Source of the DNA: CAWJFP01 sp963842155
GTDB taxonomy: Bacteria > Pseudomonadota > Alphaproteobacteria > JACZXZ01
Length of the DNA: 64,000 bases
Direction of reading: 5' to 3'
Assembly (NCBI GenBank): GCA_963842155.1
Contig: CAWJFP010000013.1
Location: forward strand, 100,900 to 164,899
This document shows, one piece after another, positions 1 through 7,360 of this stretch (position 1 is its first letter; the number at the start of each line of letters is the position of its first letter). Both the position numbers and the translations under genes were made by a program. A model generated the notes under the pieces. It ran no database searches. It was given only the letters and a program-made list of their open reading frames with translations, and was not told the origin of the DNA.

Positions 1-636
1 ACGCTCGGCCAGCTTCGCCCCGACCTCCAGATCATCGCCGATATGATCGAGCCCGAGACGCGCGTGCTCGATGTCGGCTGCGGCGACGGCGCGCTGCTCG
101 ATTATCTCGTGCATGCCAAGGGGGTCGACGGCCGCGGCATCGAGCTGAGCCAGGCGGGGGTGAACGCCTGCGTGAGCCACGGGCTCTCGGTCATCCAGGG
201 CGACGCCGACACCGACCTCGAGGACTACCCCTCCAAATCCTTCGACTATGTGGTGCTGAGCCAGACGCTCCAGGCGACGCGCGATCCCAGGACCGTGCTG
301 CTCGCGCTGGTGCGCATCGGGCGGCACGCCATCGTATCGATCCCCAATTTCGGCTATTGGCGGATGCGCCTCCGTCTCTTCATCGACGGCCGCATGGCCA
401 TGCCGGCCTCGTTCCAGCATCGCTGGTACGACACGCCCAACATCCACCCCTGCACCATCGCCGACTTCGTGCAGCTTTGCGAGGAGCGCGGCCTCGGCAT
501 CGAGCGCACGGCGTCGCTCGGCCGCAACGGGCGCGTGCGGCAATCGCGGCGTCCCGGCACGCTCTCCAACCTGCTCGACGAGCAGGCGATCTTCCTGCTG
601 CAGGAGAACGGACGACAGACGAAGGACGACGGATAG
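1..636 (+). CDS. metW: MetW, methionine biosynthesis methyltransferase-like protein (5' partial)
   Basis: MetW normally works with the homoserine O-acyltransferase MetX in methionine synthesis and is usually encoded directly downstream of metX. The reading frame is open from base 1. The codons before the first ATG (position 43) read LRPDLQIIADM, the usual MetW N-terminus, so the true start lies upstream of the window. The SAM-binding motif VLDVGCGDGALL follows at once, and the C-terminus has the family's LLDEQAIFLLQ segment. The 211 visible codons are close to the usual full length, so only a few residues are missing. It converges on the next gene; a perfect 6-bp hairpin lies between the two stops. 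Confidence 0.93.
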   Translation, partial: TLGQLRPDLQIIADMIEPETRVLDVGCGDGALLDYLVHAKGVDGRGIELSQAGVNACVSHGLSVIQGDADTDLEDYPSKSFDYVVLSQTLQATRDPRTVLLALVRIGRHAIVSIPNFGYWRMRLRLFIDGRMAMPASFQHRWYDTPNIHPCTIADFVQLCEERGLGIERTASLGRNGRVRQSRRPGTLSNLLDEQAIFLLQENGRQTKDDG

Positions 637-640
637 GCAG

Positions 641-656
641 GTTCGCCCAAGCGAAC
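641..656. terminator. Hairpin between convergent metW and methyltransferase genes
   Basis: GTTCGC, loop CCAA, GCGAAC forms a perfect 6-bp stem with a 4-nt loop exactly in the 31-nt gap between two converging stop codons. No T-run follows, so a role as bidirectional terminator is inferred from position only. Confidence 0.4.
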
Positions 657-667
657 GCCGTCGTACG

Positions 668-1381
668 CTATCCCGGCACCGGCATATAGACCCGCTGCCG
701 CTTGCGTTGGGGCCGCGCGGGGAGCGCGCCGTAGACCTGCTTCGAGGCCTCGATGATGACGACGCCGGCGAAAGTGGGGAACCAGCGCTCGCCCGCCCCG
801 TCCCAGGCGGGAGCCCAAGCCAGCATGAAGCGGCTCGCCGTCGGCGGCATGAAAAGCGCGGTTGCCGACTGGATCGGCGTGAACATGTTGTCTCGCAGCA
901 GGCGCGAGAGCTGGCCTTGCGTATAGGGCAGGCCCTGCCCGAAGGGCGTGCGGTCGAGACGCGCCCAGATGCCGCGCCGGTTCGGCACCACGACGAGGAG
1001 CCGGCCACCGTCTGCCATCACCCGCCACAGCTCGCGCAGCATGGGGCGAAGCTGCTCGCTATGCTCGAGCGCATGGACGAGGAGCGCGCGGTCGACCGAT
1101 AGATCGGGCAAAGGGAGCTCGGCTTCCTCCGCCAGCATCACCAGGTTCGGCTCGTCCGGCGGCCAGCGCATGACGCCCTGCGCCGCCGGCATGATCGCAA
1201 GCGCCCGCACCGCCTCGTCGCGGAAGGCGCGCAGGAAGGGCGTGGCGTAGCCGACGCCCACGAGGCTCTGCCCCGCCACGTTCGGCCAGATCATGCGCAG
1301 CTTACGGCGGATCAGCCGGCAAGCCACCTGGCCTAGCGTCGAACGGTAGAAGTCATGCAGATCGACGACGTCGCTGGACAT
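668..1381 (-). CDS. Class I SAM-dependent methyltransferase
   Basis: A 237-residue methyltransferase of the Methyltransf_11 type. The start is placed at MSSDVV (1381); the frame stays open further upstream, but that extension would run into the divergent gloB. A relaxed motif I (VGVGYATPFL), the mid-domain ALLVHALEHSEQLRPMLREL and VMADGGRLLVVVPNR fit the Rossmann fold. The glycine-rich loop is less canonical than usual and the substrate cannot be told. It is divergent from gloB with about 90 nt between starts, a pairing common in alphaproteobacteria. Confidence 0.8.
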   Translation of the reverse strand: MSSDVVDLHDFYRSTLGQVACRLIRRKLRMIWPNVAGQSLVGVGYATPFLRAFRDEAVRALAIMPAAQGVMRWPPDEPNLVMLAEEAELPLPDLSVDRALLVHALEHSEQLRPMLRELWRVMADGGRLLVVVPNRRGIWARLDRTPFGQGLPYTQGQLSRLLRDNMFTPIQSATALFMPPTASRFMLAWAPAWDGAGERWFPTFAGVVIIEASKQVYGALPARPQRKRQRVYMPVPG

Positions 1382-1472
1382 GGCGCGGAAGATAGCATAG
1401 TGCCACCCGCCCCAGGGGCAGGGCTGGCGGGCCGTGGCACTTGTGCTAGGCTCGGCCCGCAGCGAATCAGGC

Positions 1473-2279
1473 ATGAGCGTCCCGATGTCCGTCCTCGAAA
1501 TCGATCTCGTCCCCTGCCTCAAGGACAATTACGCCTATCTCCTTCGCGACCCCGCGACGGGGGCGACGGGCGTGGTCGATCCCTCCGAGGCGGCACCGGT
1601 CGAGGCGGCGCTGGCGCGGCGCGGTTGGGGGCTCACCTACATCCTCAATACCCATCACCATTGGGACCATACGGGCGGCAATCCCGAGCTCAAGGCGCGC
1701 CACGGCGCCAAGGTCGTCGGGCCGAAGGCGGATCGCGACCGCATCCCCGCGATCGATATCGAGGTGGACGAGGGCGCTCCCTTCAAGCTCGGCGAGGCCG
1801 AAGCGCAAATCCTCTTCATACCCGGCCATACGCGCGGCCATATCGCCTTCTGGTTCCCCGAGAGCAAGGCGGTGTTTTGCGGCGACACCTTGTTCGCGCT
1901 GGGCTGCGGGCGCATGTTCGAAGGCACGCCGGAGCAGATGTGGCGCTCGCTCGGCAAGCTCAAGGCGCTGCCGCCCGAGACGCGCGTCTATTGCGGCCAT
2001 GAATACACGCAAGCCAATGCGCGCTTCGCGCTCACGGTCGAGCCGCAGAACCGCGCGCTCGTCGCGCGCGCGAAGCAGGTCGATGAAACGCGCGCGGAAG
2101 GGCGACCGACCGTCCCCGCCACCATCGGCGAGGAGCGCGAGACGAACCCCTTCCTGCGCGCCGACCTGCCCTCGATCGCTAAGACGCTGGGGCTCGACGG
2201 GGCCGATCCGGTCGCCGTCTTCGCCGAGGTGCGGCACCGCAAGGACGGCTTCGGGCTCGGCTCGGCTGTACCGCGATGA
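1473..2279 (+). CDS. gloB: Hydroxyacylglutathione hydrolase (glyoxalase II)
   Basis: Hydrolyses S-D-lactoylglutathione to lactate and glutathione, the second step of methylglyoxal detoxification. The binuclear zinc ligands are visible: the HxHxDH motif in NTHHHWDHTGG, a His in PGHTRGH, the bridging Asp in CGDTLFALGCGRMFEG and a His in CGHEYTQ. The C-terminal HAGH domain is present (NPFLRAD). The start is chosen at MSVPMSVLEIDLVPCL (1473), giving 268 residues; the open frame extends to 1434 but that part looks non-conserved, and ATG 1485 is also possible. The stop overlaps the GST start by 4 nt, implying translational coupling. Confidence 0.95.
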   Translation: MSVPMSVLEIDLVPCLKDNYAYLLRDPATGATGVVDPSEAAPVEAALARRGWGLTYILNTHHHWDHTGGNPELKARHGAKVVGPKADRDRIPAIDIEVDEGAPFKLGEAEAQILFIPGHTRGHIAFWFPESKAVFCGDTLFALGCGRMFEGTPEQMWRSLGKLKALPPETRVYCGHEYTQANARFALTVEPQNRALVARAKQVDETRAEGRPTVPATIGEERETNPFLRADLPSIAKTLGLDGADPVAVFAEVRHRKDGFGLGSAVPR

Positions 2280-2875
2280 AACTGCGTTATGCGCCCACCT
2301 CCCCCTTCGTGCGCAAGGTGCTCGTCGTGGCCTATGAGACGGGGCTGGAGGCGCGCATCGAGCGGCTGCCGACTAATGTCTGGGCGGCGGATACCGATAT
2401 CGCGAAGGACAATCCCATCGGCAAGGTGCCGGCGCTCATCACCGACAATGGCGATACGCTCTTCGATTCGCCGGTGATTTGCGAATATCTCGATAATCTC
2501 GGCGGCGGCAAGCTGTTCCCCGCGGCGGGTGCGGCGCGCTGGCAGGCGCTCAAGCTGCAGGCCCTGGCAGACGGCATTCTCGACGCCGCGATCCTGCGCC
2601 GCCTCGAGGGCAACCGTCCGGCGGGCGAGCGCTCGGCGAGCTGGAGCGCGCGCCAGGCCGCGGCCGTGCGACGCGGGCTCGATGCGCTGGAAGCGCAGGC
2701 CCCGCTTTGGGACGAGGTGGTCACCATCGGCCAGATCGCGGCCGGCTGTGCCTGCGGCTATCTCGATTTCCGCTTCGGCCAAGAGGATTGGCGCCCGAGC
2801 CGACAGCGCCTTGCCGCCTGGTGGCGCCGCTTCGCCGAGCGCCCGTCGATGCTGGCGACCATCCATAAGGAATGA
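2276..2875 (+). CDS. Glutathione S-transferase
   Basis: A 199-residue cytosolic GST. The N-terminal thioredoxin-like half has the catalytic-region signature YAPTSPFVRKVLV, the cis-proline segment GKVPALIT and the glutathione-contact motif DSPVICEYLD. The rest is the all-helical domain (GQIAAGCACGYLDFRF, WWRRFAERPSM). The ATG overlaps the gloB stop (ATGA), so the two glutathione-dependent detoxification enzymes form an operon. The substrate is unknown. Confidence 0.9.
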   Translation: MKLRYAPTSPFVRKVLVVAYETGLEARIERLPTNVWAADTDIAKDNPIGKVPALITDNGDTLFDSPVICEYLDNLGGGKLFPAAGAARWQALKLQALADGILDAAILRRLEGNRPAGERSASWSARQAAAVRRGLDALEAQAPLWDEVVTIGQIAAGCACGYLDFRFGQEDWRPSRQRLAAWWRRFAERPSMLATIHKE

Positions 2876-3017
2876 TGCGGCAGGCGGGCCGAACAGTCGC
2901 CTGTGGGAGAGATGGCGGAATTGCCCTCATGACCATCCTCATGTGGTGAGGAGCGCGGCTCTCGGCCGAGCGTCTCGAACCACGAGGATTTGCTTGAGGC
3001 TATCGTCGCTTACTTCG

Positions 3018-3329
3018 TCACGATGAGCACGCCATGGATATCGCCCTGGCCGCCGGCACGGAAGATGTCGCGGAGAGAGCGACGCCCGTGGCCGGCCCGG
3101 GCAAGAGGGCGCTGACGCCGTTCTGCTCGGCCCGCGCCTTATGCCGCTCGCCGAACGAGGTAAGGGTAAGCCCGGCCAAAAGGAGCAGCACCAGCATGAG
3201 CCCCGATGTCAGACGACGGCTCGGCATGGGCTCGAAATCAACCATGTCGCGCCGACCGCGTGTCATTTCCGAACCGCCCACATGCGACGCGGGCGGCCGA
3301 TCGAGCCAGCTTGGATAATCGAAACGCAT
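3018..3329 (-). CDS. Small single-pass membrane protein, probable ECF-sigma regulon member
   Basis: Not recognised. A start at 3329 (MRFDYPSWLDRPP) is supported by an AGGAGG Shine-Dalgarno just upstream; the longer frame to 3488 runs through the promoter region and is rejected. The 103-residue product has a basic and polar N-terminus, one strong membrane segment (LMLVLLLLAGLTLTSF, about residues 46-62) and a low-complexity tail. The tail could also be read in another frame ending GDIHGVLIVTK, so the C-terminus is uncertain. It lies behind a minus-strand copy of the GGGAATAAA promoter that also precedes the sigma factor gene, hence the proposed regulation. Confidence 0.55.
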   Translation of the reverse strand: MRFDYPSWLDRPPASHVGGSEMTRGRRDMVDFEPMPSRRLTSGLMLVLLLLAGLTLTSFGERHKARAEQNGVSALLPGPATGVALSATSSVPAARAISMACSS

Positions 3330-3388
3330 GACGACCTCCTGGGTCCAGGACAATGAGGCGCGACCGGCGGCGCCCATAGCATGTATGC

Positions 3389-3417
3389 TTAACTTCGGTC
3401 TCACGCGCTTTATTCCC
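3389..3417 (-). promoter_or_regulatory. ECF-type promoter copy 1, towards the small membrane protein
   Basis: On the minus strand GGGAATAAA (3417-3409) is followed by exactly 15 nt and then GTTAA (3393-3389). The same element and spacing occur before the metallophosphoesterase and sigma genes. The start codon at 3329 leaves a leader of about 50 nt. Confidence 0.65.
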
Positions 3418-3510
3418 CAAAGGGCGAATCCCTGAGCCTCGACGAGGCGCAACGGCTCGATCCAGCGCGAAAGCGCGCGCGTGGCCATCGGCGCGCCGGT
3501 TCCCCGAAAA
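3417..3510 (+). pseudogene. Decayed fragment of an ECF sigma factor gene
   Basis: Read on the plus strand from 3417, the DNA gives PKGESLSLDEAQRLDPARKR, which aligns almost residue for residue with 78-97 of the intact sigma factor encoded from 5202 (PKGESLSLDEEEGLDPAHER). The DNA match covers about 90 nt (compare 5433-5527) and ends with small indels. Only the linker between sigma regions 2 and 4 is represented, with no start, sigma2 or sigma4. It lies between two divergent ECF-type promoters, so it looks like a relic of a duplicated sigma gene. Confidence 0.7.
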
Positions 3511-3524
3511 AATGTACCGAAGCA

Positions 3525-3553
3525 GGGAATAAAGCGGCCCGCTCGGAAGTATT
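3525..3553 (+). promoter_or_regulatory. ECF-type promoter copy 2, for metallophosphoesterase-cupredoxin
   Basis: GGGAATAAA (3525-3533), 15-nt spacer, GTATT (3549-3553). It has the same element and spacing as copies 1 and 3. A 12-bp stretch (3525-3536) is the exact inverted complement of 3406-3417, so the two divergent promoters form an inverted repeat around the sigma relic. Confidence 0.7.
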
Positions 3554-3596
3554 CCCCTCATGAACCCTGTCGCTGATCCCTTTCAAGGAGACGGCC

Positions 3597-4538
3597 ATGT
3601 CGGATGACAAATTGCTCCAATCGCGTCGCAACGCATTGAAATGCATGGCCTATGGCGGGGCCGGCACCCTCTTCGCCTTGACCGGCGGCGTCTTCACGCC
3701 GATCGACCTCGGGATGGCGGCCGCCGACGAGCCGGGCGCTGCGCGGCTTGGAAAGCCGCTGTTCGTCCAGATCAGCGACACGCACATCGGATTCAACAAA
3801 GACGCCAATCCCGACGTCAATGGCACCCTCACGCGGACCATCGACCTCGTGAACGGCATGGCCGAACAGCCCGCGCTTGTCATTCACACGGGCGACATTA
3901 CGCACTTATCCAGGCCGGCGGAATTCGACCTGGCCCAGCAAATGCTCTCCCGCCTCCGCACGACCGAGATCCACACCGTGCCGGGCGAGCACGACACCGC
4001 CGATGCGACCGTCACGGAATACTTCAACCAATTCGGCAAGGCGTCCGCCAACAAGGGCTATTACAGCTTCGATCACGCCGGCGTGCATTTTGTCGCGCTC
4101 ATCAATGTGTTGCAGTTCAAGCCGGGCGGCCTGGGCACCTTGGGCAGCGATCAGCTCGCCTGGGTGGCGGCCGACCTGAAGGGACGTTCTGCGAGCACGC
4201 CCATCGTGGTCTTTGCCCACATGCCGCTCTGGACCATCTATGAGCCTTGGGGCTGGGGCACCGGTGACGCGGATCAGCTCATGAGCCAGTTGCGCCGCTT
4301 CGGCTCGGTCACCGTGCTGAACGGGCACATCCATCAGATCGTGCAAAAGGTCGAAGGCAACATCACCTTCCACACGGCGCGCTCCACGGCCTATCCCCAG
4401 CCGGTGGCCGGCGTGGGCCCTGGTCCTGGGCCGCTCAAGGTGCCCGCGGACCAGCTGCCCAAGATGCTCGGCGTTACCAGCGTATCCGTCGTGGAACATC
4501 CGAGCTCACTGGCACTCAACGACAGGACGATTGCCTGA
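3597..4538 (+). CDS. Tat-exported metallophosphoesterase
   Basis: A calcineurin-like phosphoesterase of 313 residues, probably periplasmic. The N-terminus has a twin-arginine-like signal (SRRNALKCMAYGG, then a hydrophobic stretch and a likely cleavage after GMAAA). Metal-binding motifs follow in order: SDTHIG, TGDITH, GEHD (in place of the usual GNHD), FAHMP and NGHIHQ. A good ribosome binding site (AAGGAG) precedes the ATG. The cupredoxin gene follows after 35 nt, so the two probably form an operon under the ECF-type promoter at 3525. The phosphoester substrate is unknown. Confidence 0.88.
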   Translation: MSDDKLLQSRRNALKCMAYGGAGTLFALTGGVFTPIDLGMAAADEPGAARLGKPLFVQISDTHIGFNKDANPDVNGTLTRTIDLVNGMAEQPALVIHTGDITHLSRPAEFDLAQQMLSRLRTTEIHTVPGEHDTADATVTEYFNQFGKASANKGYYSFDHAGVHFVALINVLQFKPGGLGTLGSDQLAWVAADLKGRSASTPIVVFAHMPLWTIYEPWGWGTGDADQLMSQLRRFGSVTVLNGHIHQIVQKVEGNITFHTARSTAYPQPVAGVGPGPGPLKVPADQLPKMLGVTSVSVVEHPSSLALNDRTIA

Positions 4539-4573
4539 CAGCTACTCGAAGGATCGAACGGAGGGGCGCTCGG

Positions 4574-4918
4574 ATGACTCTGGGAAGTTATCGAACGTTG
4601 CTTGCGGTCGTCGCCGTGGCAACGCTGTCGCTGGTCGCGGCGAGCGGTTCGCCCAATGCGGCGCCACCGGGCGCCGCTCAGATCGTGATCAAGGGTTTCA
4701 TGTTTAAGCCGATGTCATTGACGGTCAAGGCCGGCTCCACCGTCACCTGGACCAACAAGGATGATGAGCCGCATAGCGTGGTCAGCGATACAGGGCTGTT
4801 CCGGTCCGGCGCCGTCGATACGGATGAGACTTTTTCATTCAAGTTCGACAAGCCGGGCGTCTACCACTTCACCTGCGCCATTCATCCTCGAATGGTCGGG
4901 ACGATCACCGTCGAGTAG
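4574..4918 (+). CDS. Periplasmic cupredoxin (plastocyanin/amicyanin-like)
   Basis: A 114-residue blue copper protein with a signal peptide (to about residue 32). The type I copper ligands are visible: His in DEPHSVV near residue 70, then Cys, His and Met in YHFTCAIHPRMVGTI. A GGAGGGG ribosome site precedes it. Co-transcription with the metallophosphoesterase and control by the downstream ECF sigma factor are inferred. It probably carries electrons or copper in the periplasm during envelope or oxidative stress, but no partner oxidase is adjacent. Confidence 0.9.
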   Translation: MTLGSYRTLLAVVAVATLSLVAASGSPNAAPPGAAQIVIKGFMFKPMSLTVKAGSTVTWTNKDDEPHSVVSDTGLFRSGAVDTDETFSFKFDKPGVYHFTCAIHPRMVGTITVE

Positions 4919-5147
4919 ATGCCATGACGAGCATTGCGTGGGCGGTAACCAGTTGTTGTCGCTGCATGACCATGAGAATCCGCCAGAATCGGCGAAATTA
5001 TTTCATGCAATAATGACGCATGCTGGGATACCCTCCTTGGCGCCCACGTTTCCAGACCACGGCGTCCGGGCGTGGTCCGTCGACAGGCCGTTCCATGCAG
5101 AATCGGAGGCCGCGGCGGAAAATTCCCGCGGCCCGGTAAGACCGCAT

Positions 5148-5176
5148 GGGAATAAATCCGTCCTTCGCCGGGTCTT
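5148..5176 (+). promoter_or_regulatory. ECF-type promoter copy 3, autoregulatory for the sigma gene
   Basis: GGGAATAAA (5148-5156), 15-nt spacer, GTCTT (5172-5176). It is identical in element and spacing to the two copies at 3.4-3.55 kb. A start site a few bases downstream supports translation from ATG 5202 rather than the in-frame ATG at 5181. Confidence 0.65.
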
Positions 5177-5201
5177 GCCGATGCGGTCGGAGGCAGGGAG
5201 C

Positions 5202-5756
5202 ATGGCGGACAAGAGCCTCAAGGCGCGGTTCGAGCGCGAGGTGCTGCCGCATCTCGACGCTGCCCATAACTTAGCGCTTTGGCTGCTGCGCAACCGCGCC
5301 GACGCCGAAGATGTCACGCAGGAGGCGATGCTGCGCGCCTTTCGTTATTTCGAGGGCTTCAAGGGAGGTAGCGCCAAGGCCTGGTTGCTCAAGATCGTGC
5401 GCAACGCGTGCTACAGTCATTTCGCGGCGAACCCCAAGGGCGAATCGTTGAGCCTCGACGAGGAGGAAGGGCTCGATCCGGCGCATGAGCGCGCGCTCGC
5501 GGCCTTCGGCACGGCGATTCCCGGCCCCGAGGAGGCGCTCTTCGCCAAGCTCGATCGCCAACGGCTCACGGCCGCGCTCGAGGCCTTGCCACCCGCCTAC
5601 CGCGAGGCGCTGTTGCTGCGCGAGATCGAGGAGCTGAGCTACAAGGAGATCGCCTCGATCGCCGAGCTGCCGATCGGTACCGTCATGTCGCGCCTTGCGC
5701 GCGCCCGCGGCCTGCTCGCCCAGCGCCTCGCGGGCGAGTTAGCCGAGGAGGCCTGA
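5202..5756 (+). CDS. ECF-type RNA polymerase sigma factor (sigma-70 family)
   Basis: A 184-residue alternative sigma factor. Region 2 covers residues 8-75 (NRADAEDVTQEAMLRAFRYF, then AWLLKIVRNACYSH). An acidic linker covers about 76-115. Region 4 covers 118-175 (ALPPAYREALLLREIEELSYKEIA, then GTVMSRLARAR, the DNA-binding helix-turn-helix). The GGGAATAAA promoter upstream implies autoregulation. The anti-sigma gene follows after 3 nt. The sensed stress is not evident; the probable target genes (metallophosphoesterase, cupredoxin, small membrane protein) point to the envelope or periplasm. Confidence 0.93.
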   Translation: MADKSLKARFEREVLPHLDAAHNLALWLLRNRADAEDVTQEAMLRAFRYFEGFKGGSAKAWLLKIVRNACYSHFAANPKGESLSLDEEEGLDPAHERALAAFGTAIPGPEEALFAKLDRQRLTAALEALPPAYREALLLREIEELSYKEIASIAELPIGTVMSRLARARGLLAQRLAGELAEEA

Positions 5757-5759
5757 ACC

Positions 5760-6644
5760 ATGGAATGCCGCGAGGCGCGCTCCATCATCGACGCCTATCT
5801 CGACAACGAGCTCGGTGCCGAGCGCGCTGTCGAGATGGAGCGGCATCTGGCGAGCTGCCCGAGCCGGCCGAGCTGTCCTGAGCTCGCCGCGGGGCGCCGC
5901 GCCTTGTCGCAAGCCCTGCGAACGACACTCCCCTATGAGCGCGCGCCCGCGCGCCTGCGCCGCAGCCTGGATGCGGCGCTCGCCGCAGAGGCGATGGACG
6001 ACGCGGCCGACGCGGCCGACGACGAGGAGATGGACGAGGAGGACGCGACGGCGACGAGCGCGCTTGTCGCGGCCTTGGCGCGCTCCGCACATGCCCGGCC
6101 GGTCTGGCACCGCGCGGCGGGCCTCGCGGCCGCATTCGTCCTGGTTGCCGGCCTCAGCGCGCTCCTCACGCATAGTCTCGAGCCGCGCGGCGAGGATGTC
6201 GTCGCCCAGGAGGTCGTCGCGAGCCATGTTCGCGCGCTCCTGACCGACGACAGGATGATCGACGTCGCCTCTTCCGATCAGCATACGGTCAAGCCCTGGT
6301 TCAGTCATAAGCTCGATTTCGCGCCGCCGGTCGAGGACCTGACCGTCGGCGGCTATCCGCTCGTGGGAGGACGCGCCGACTATGTCGGCGGGGGCGTCGT
6401 GGCGGCGCTCGTGTACCGCCACCGCAAGCACCTCATCACGCTGTTCATCTGGCCGCAGTCGCGCGGCAGCGCCGGTATCGAGCACGCCGAGCTGAAGGGC
6501 GAGCATCTCGCCCATTGGTCCGACGGCGCCATGGTCTATTGGGCGGTATCGGACCTGGATGCCGCCGAGCTGACCGAGTTCTGCCGGCTGTTCCAAGCCG
6601 CCGCCGCGGCCGGCGAGCCGCCGAGCGCTCCCAAGCAGCCCTGA
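5760..6644 (+). CDS. Anti-sigma factor, membrane-anchored
   Basis: The N-terminus (MECREARSIIDAYLDNELG) is the typical zinc-finger anti-sigma domain that binds the cognate ECF sigma in the cytoplasm. The usual HxxxCxxC motif appears here as H-x3-C-x5-C (HLASCPSRPSC), so zinc binding may be altered. An acidic tract (residues 80-97) precedes one membrane helix (about 121-142, AAAFVLVAGLSALL), and a periplasmic domain of roughly 150 residues follows. It is directly downstream of the sigma gene, and its stop is 4 nt from the convergent next gene. Confidence 0.88.
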   Translation: MECREARSIIDAYLDNELGAERAVEMERHLASCPSRPSCPELAAGRRALSQALRTTLPYERAPARLRRSLDAALAAEAMDDAADAADDEEMDEEDATATSALVAALARSAHARPVWHRAAGLAAAFVLVAGLSALLTHSLEPRGEDVVAQEVVASHVRALLTDDRMIDVASSDQHTVKPWFSHKLDFAPPVEDLTVGGYPLVGGRADYVGGGVVAALVYRHRKHLITLFIWPQSRGSAGIEHAELKGEHLAHWSDGAMVYWAVSDLDAAELTEFCRLFQAAAAAGEPPSAPKQP

Positions 6645-6648
6645 CGCC

Positions 6649-7353
6649 TCAAGGCTTGGGCTTCACCTCGGCCGATTTCACCTCAATCAGCGTGCCGCGG
6701 TCGTTGGGGGTGAAATGCACCGGCACATCGACGAGCTTGCCGCAGGCCCATACCGTCCATGTCTCGCGCCACGGCCTCGCCTCGCGCCCGTGCGGCCCCT
6801 TGACCGGCCCGCCTTCCCAATCCTCGAACCTCGTGTCGGTGACCACCATGTCCTTGCAGCCGCCGGAGGCGACCGAGACATGATCGAGCACGTCCTTGAC
6901 GCTGTCGCGCTGCAGCATCGGATCGGCGCGCGAGTCGCCCGGAATGAGGGAGAGGGTCATCGCGGGCTTGTCGGGCGCGACGATGGTGAGGACGGCGAAG
7001 CGCAGTGTCTTGCCGCAGCCCGCGGCCATGACGGGCTCCGCCCAGGCGCCCTCGATCGGCTGCCCGCCCTCCATCCGAACGGGCGCGTAGATGGTGACGA
7101 CGGCGGAGAGCGCGAAGCTCATCGTCTTGCAGCTATCCGGGAGATTCTCGTTATGGCGCCGCGCCGCCTCGATCGCCGTCTGGCGATAGTTCTCGCCGGC
7201 GAGGTAGCGAGCGAAGGACGGCGTCACGGTCGCGGGCGATTGCTGCCCTGCAGCCCACGTCGCGCCCGCATGCAGCGCGGGCAGAATCAAGGCGAGGACG
7301 GCGCCATCGAACGCTCGCCGGACGGAACGCCATGGCGGCCGCCCTGCCCTCAT
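6649..7353 (-). CDS. Exported protein of unknown function
   Basis: Not recognised. 234 residues with a basic N-terminus and hydrophobic stretch (VLALILPALHAGATWAAG) that look like a signal peptide cleaved near residue 36. The mature part has four cysteines (DSC, AGCG, GGC, WACG), which could form two disulfides, and a C-terminal lysine-rich end. No membrane segment follows. It converges on the anti-sigma gene, and phaB is 7 nt upstream on the same strand, so it may be cotranscribed with phaB. Confidence 0.7.
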   Translation of the reverse strand: MRAGRPPWRSVRRAFDGAVLALILPALHAGATWAAGQQSPATVTPSFARYLAGENYRQTAIEAARRHNENLPDSCKTMSFALSAVVTIYAPVRMEGGQPIEGAWAEPVMAAGCGKTLRFAVLTIVAPDKPAMTLSLIPGDSRADPMLQRDSVKDVLDHVSVASGGCKDMVVTDTRFEDWEGGPVKGPHGREARPWRETWTVWACGKLVDVPVHFTPNDRGTLIEVKSAEVKPKP

Positions 7354-7360
7354 GCAGGCT

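Noticed and set aside
668..1528. Methyltransferase start at 1528
   Set aside because: The first 49 codons overlap the divergent gloB start and carry no methyltransferase sequence; ATG 1381 is preferred.
3018..3488. 156-codon version of the small membrane protein
   Set aside because: The extra N-terminal codons run through the ECF-type promoter and the sigma relic; the AGGAGG site supports ATG 3329.
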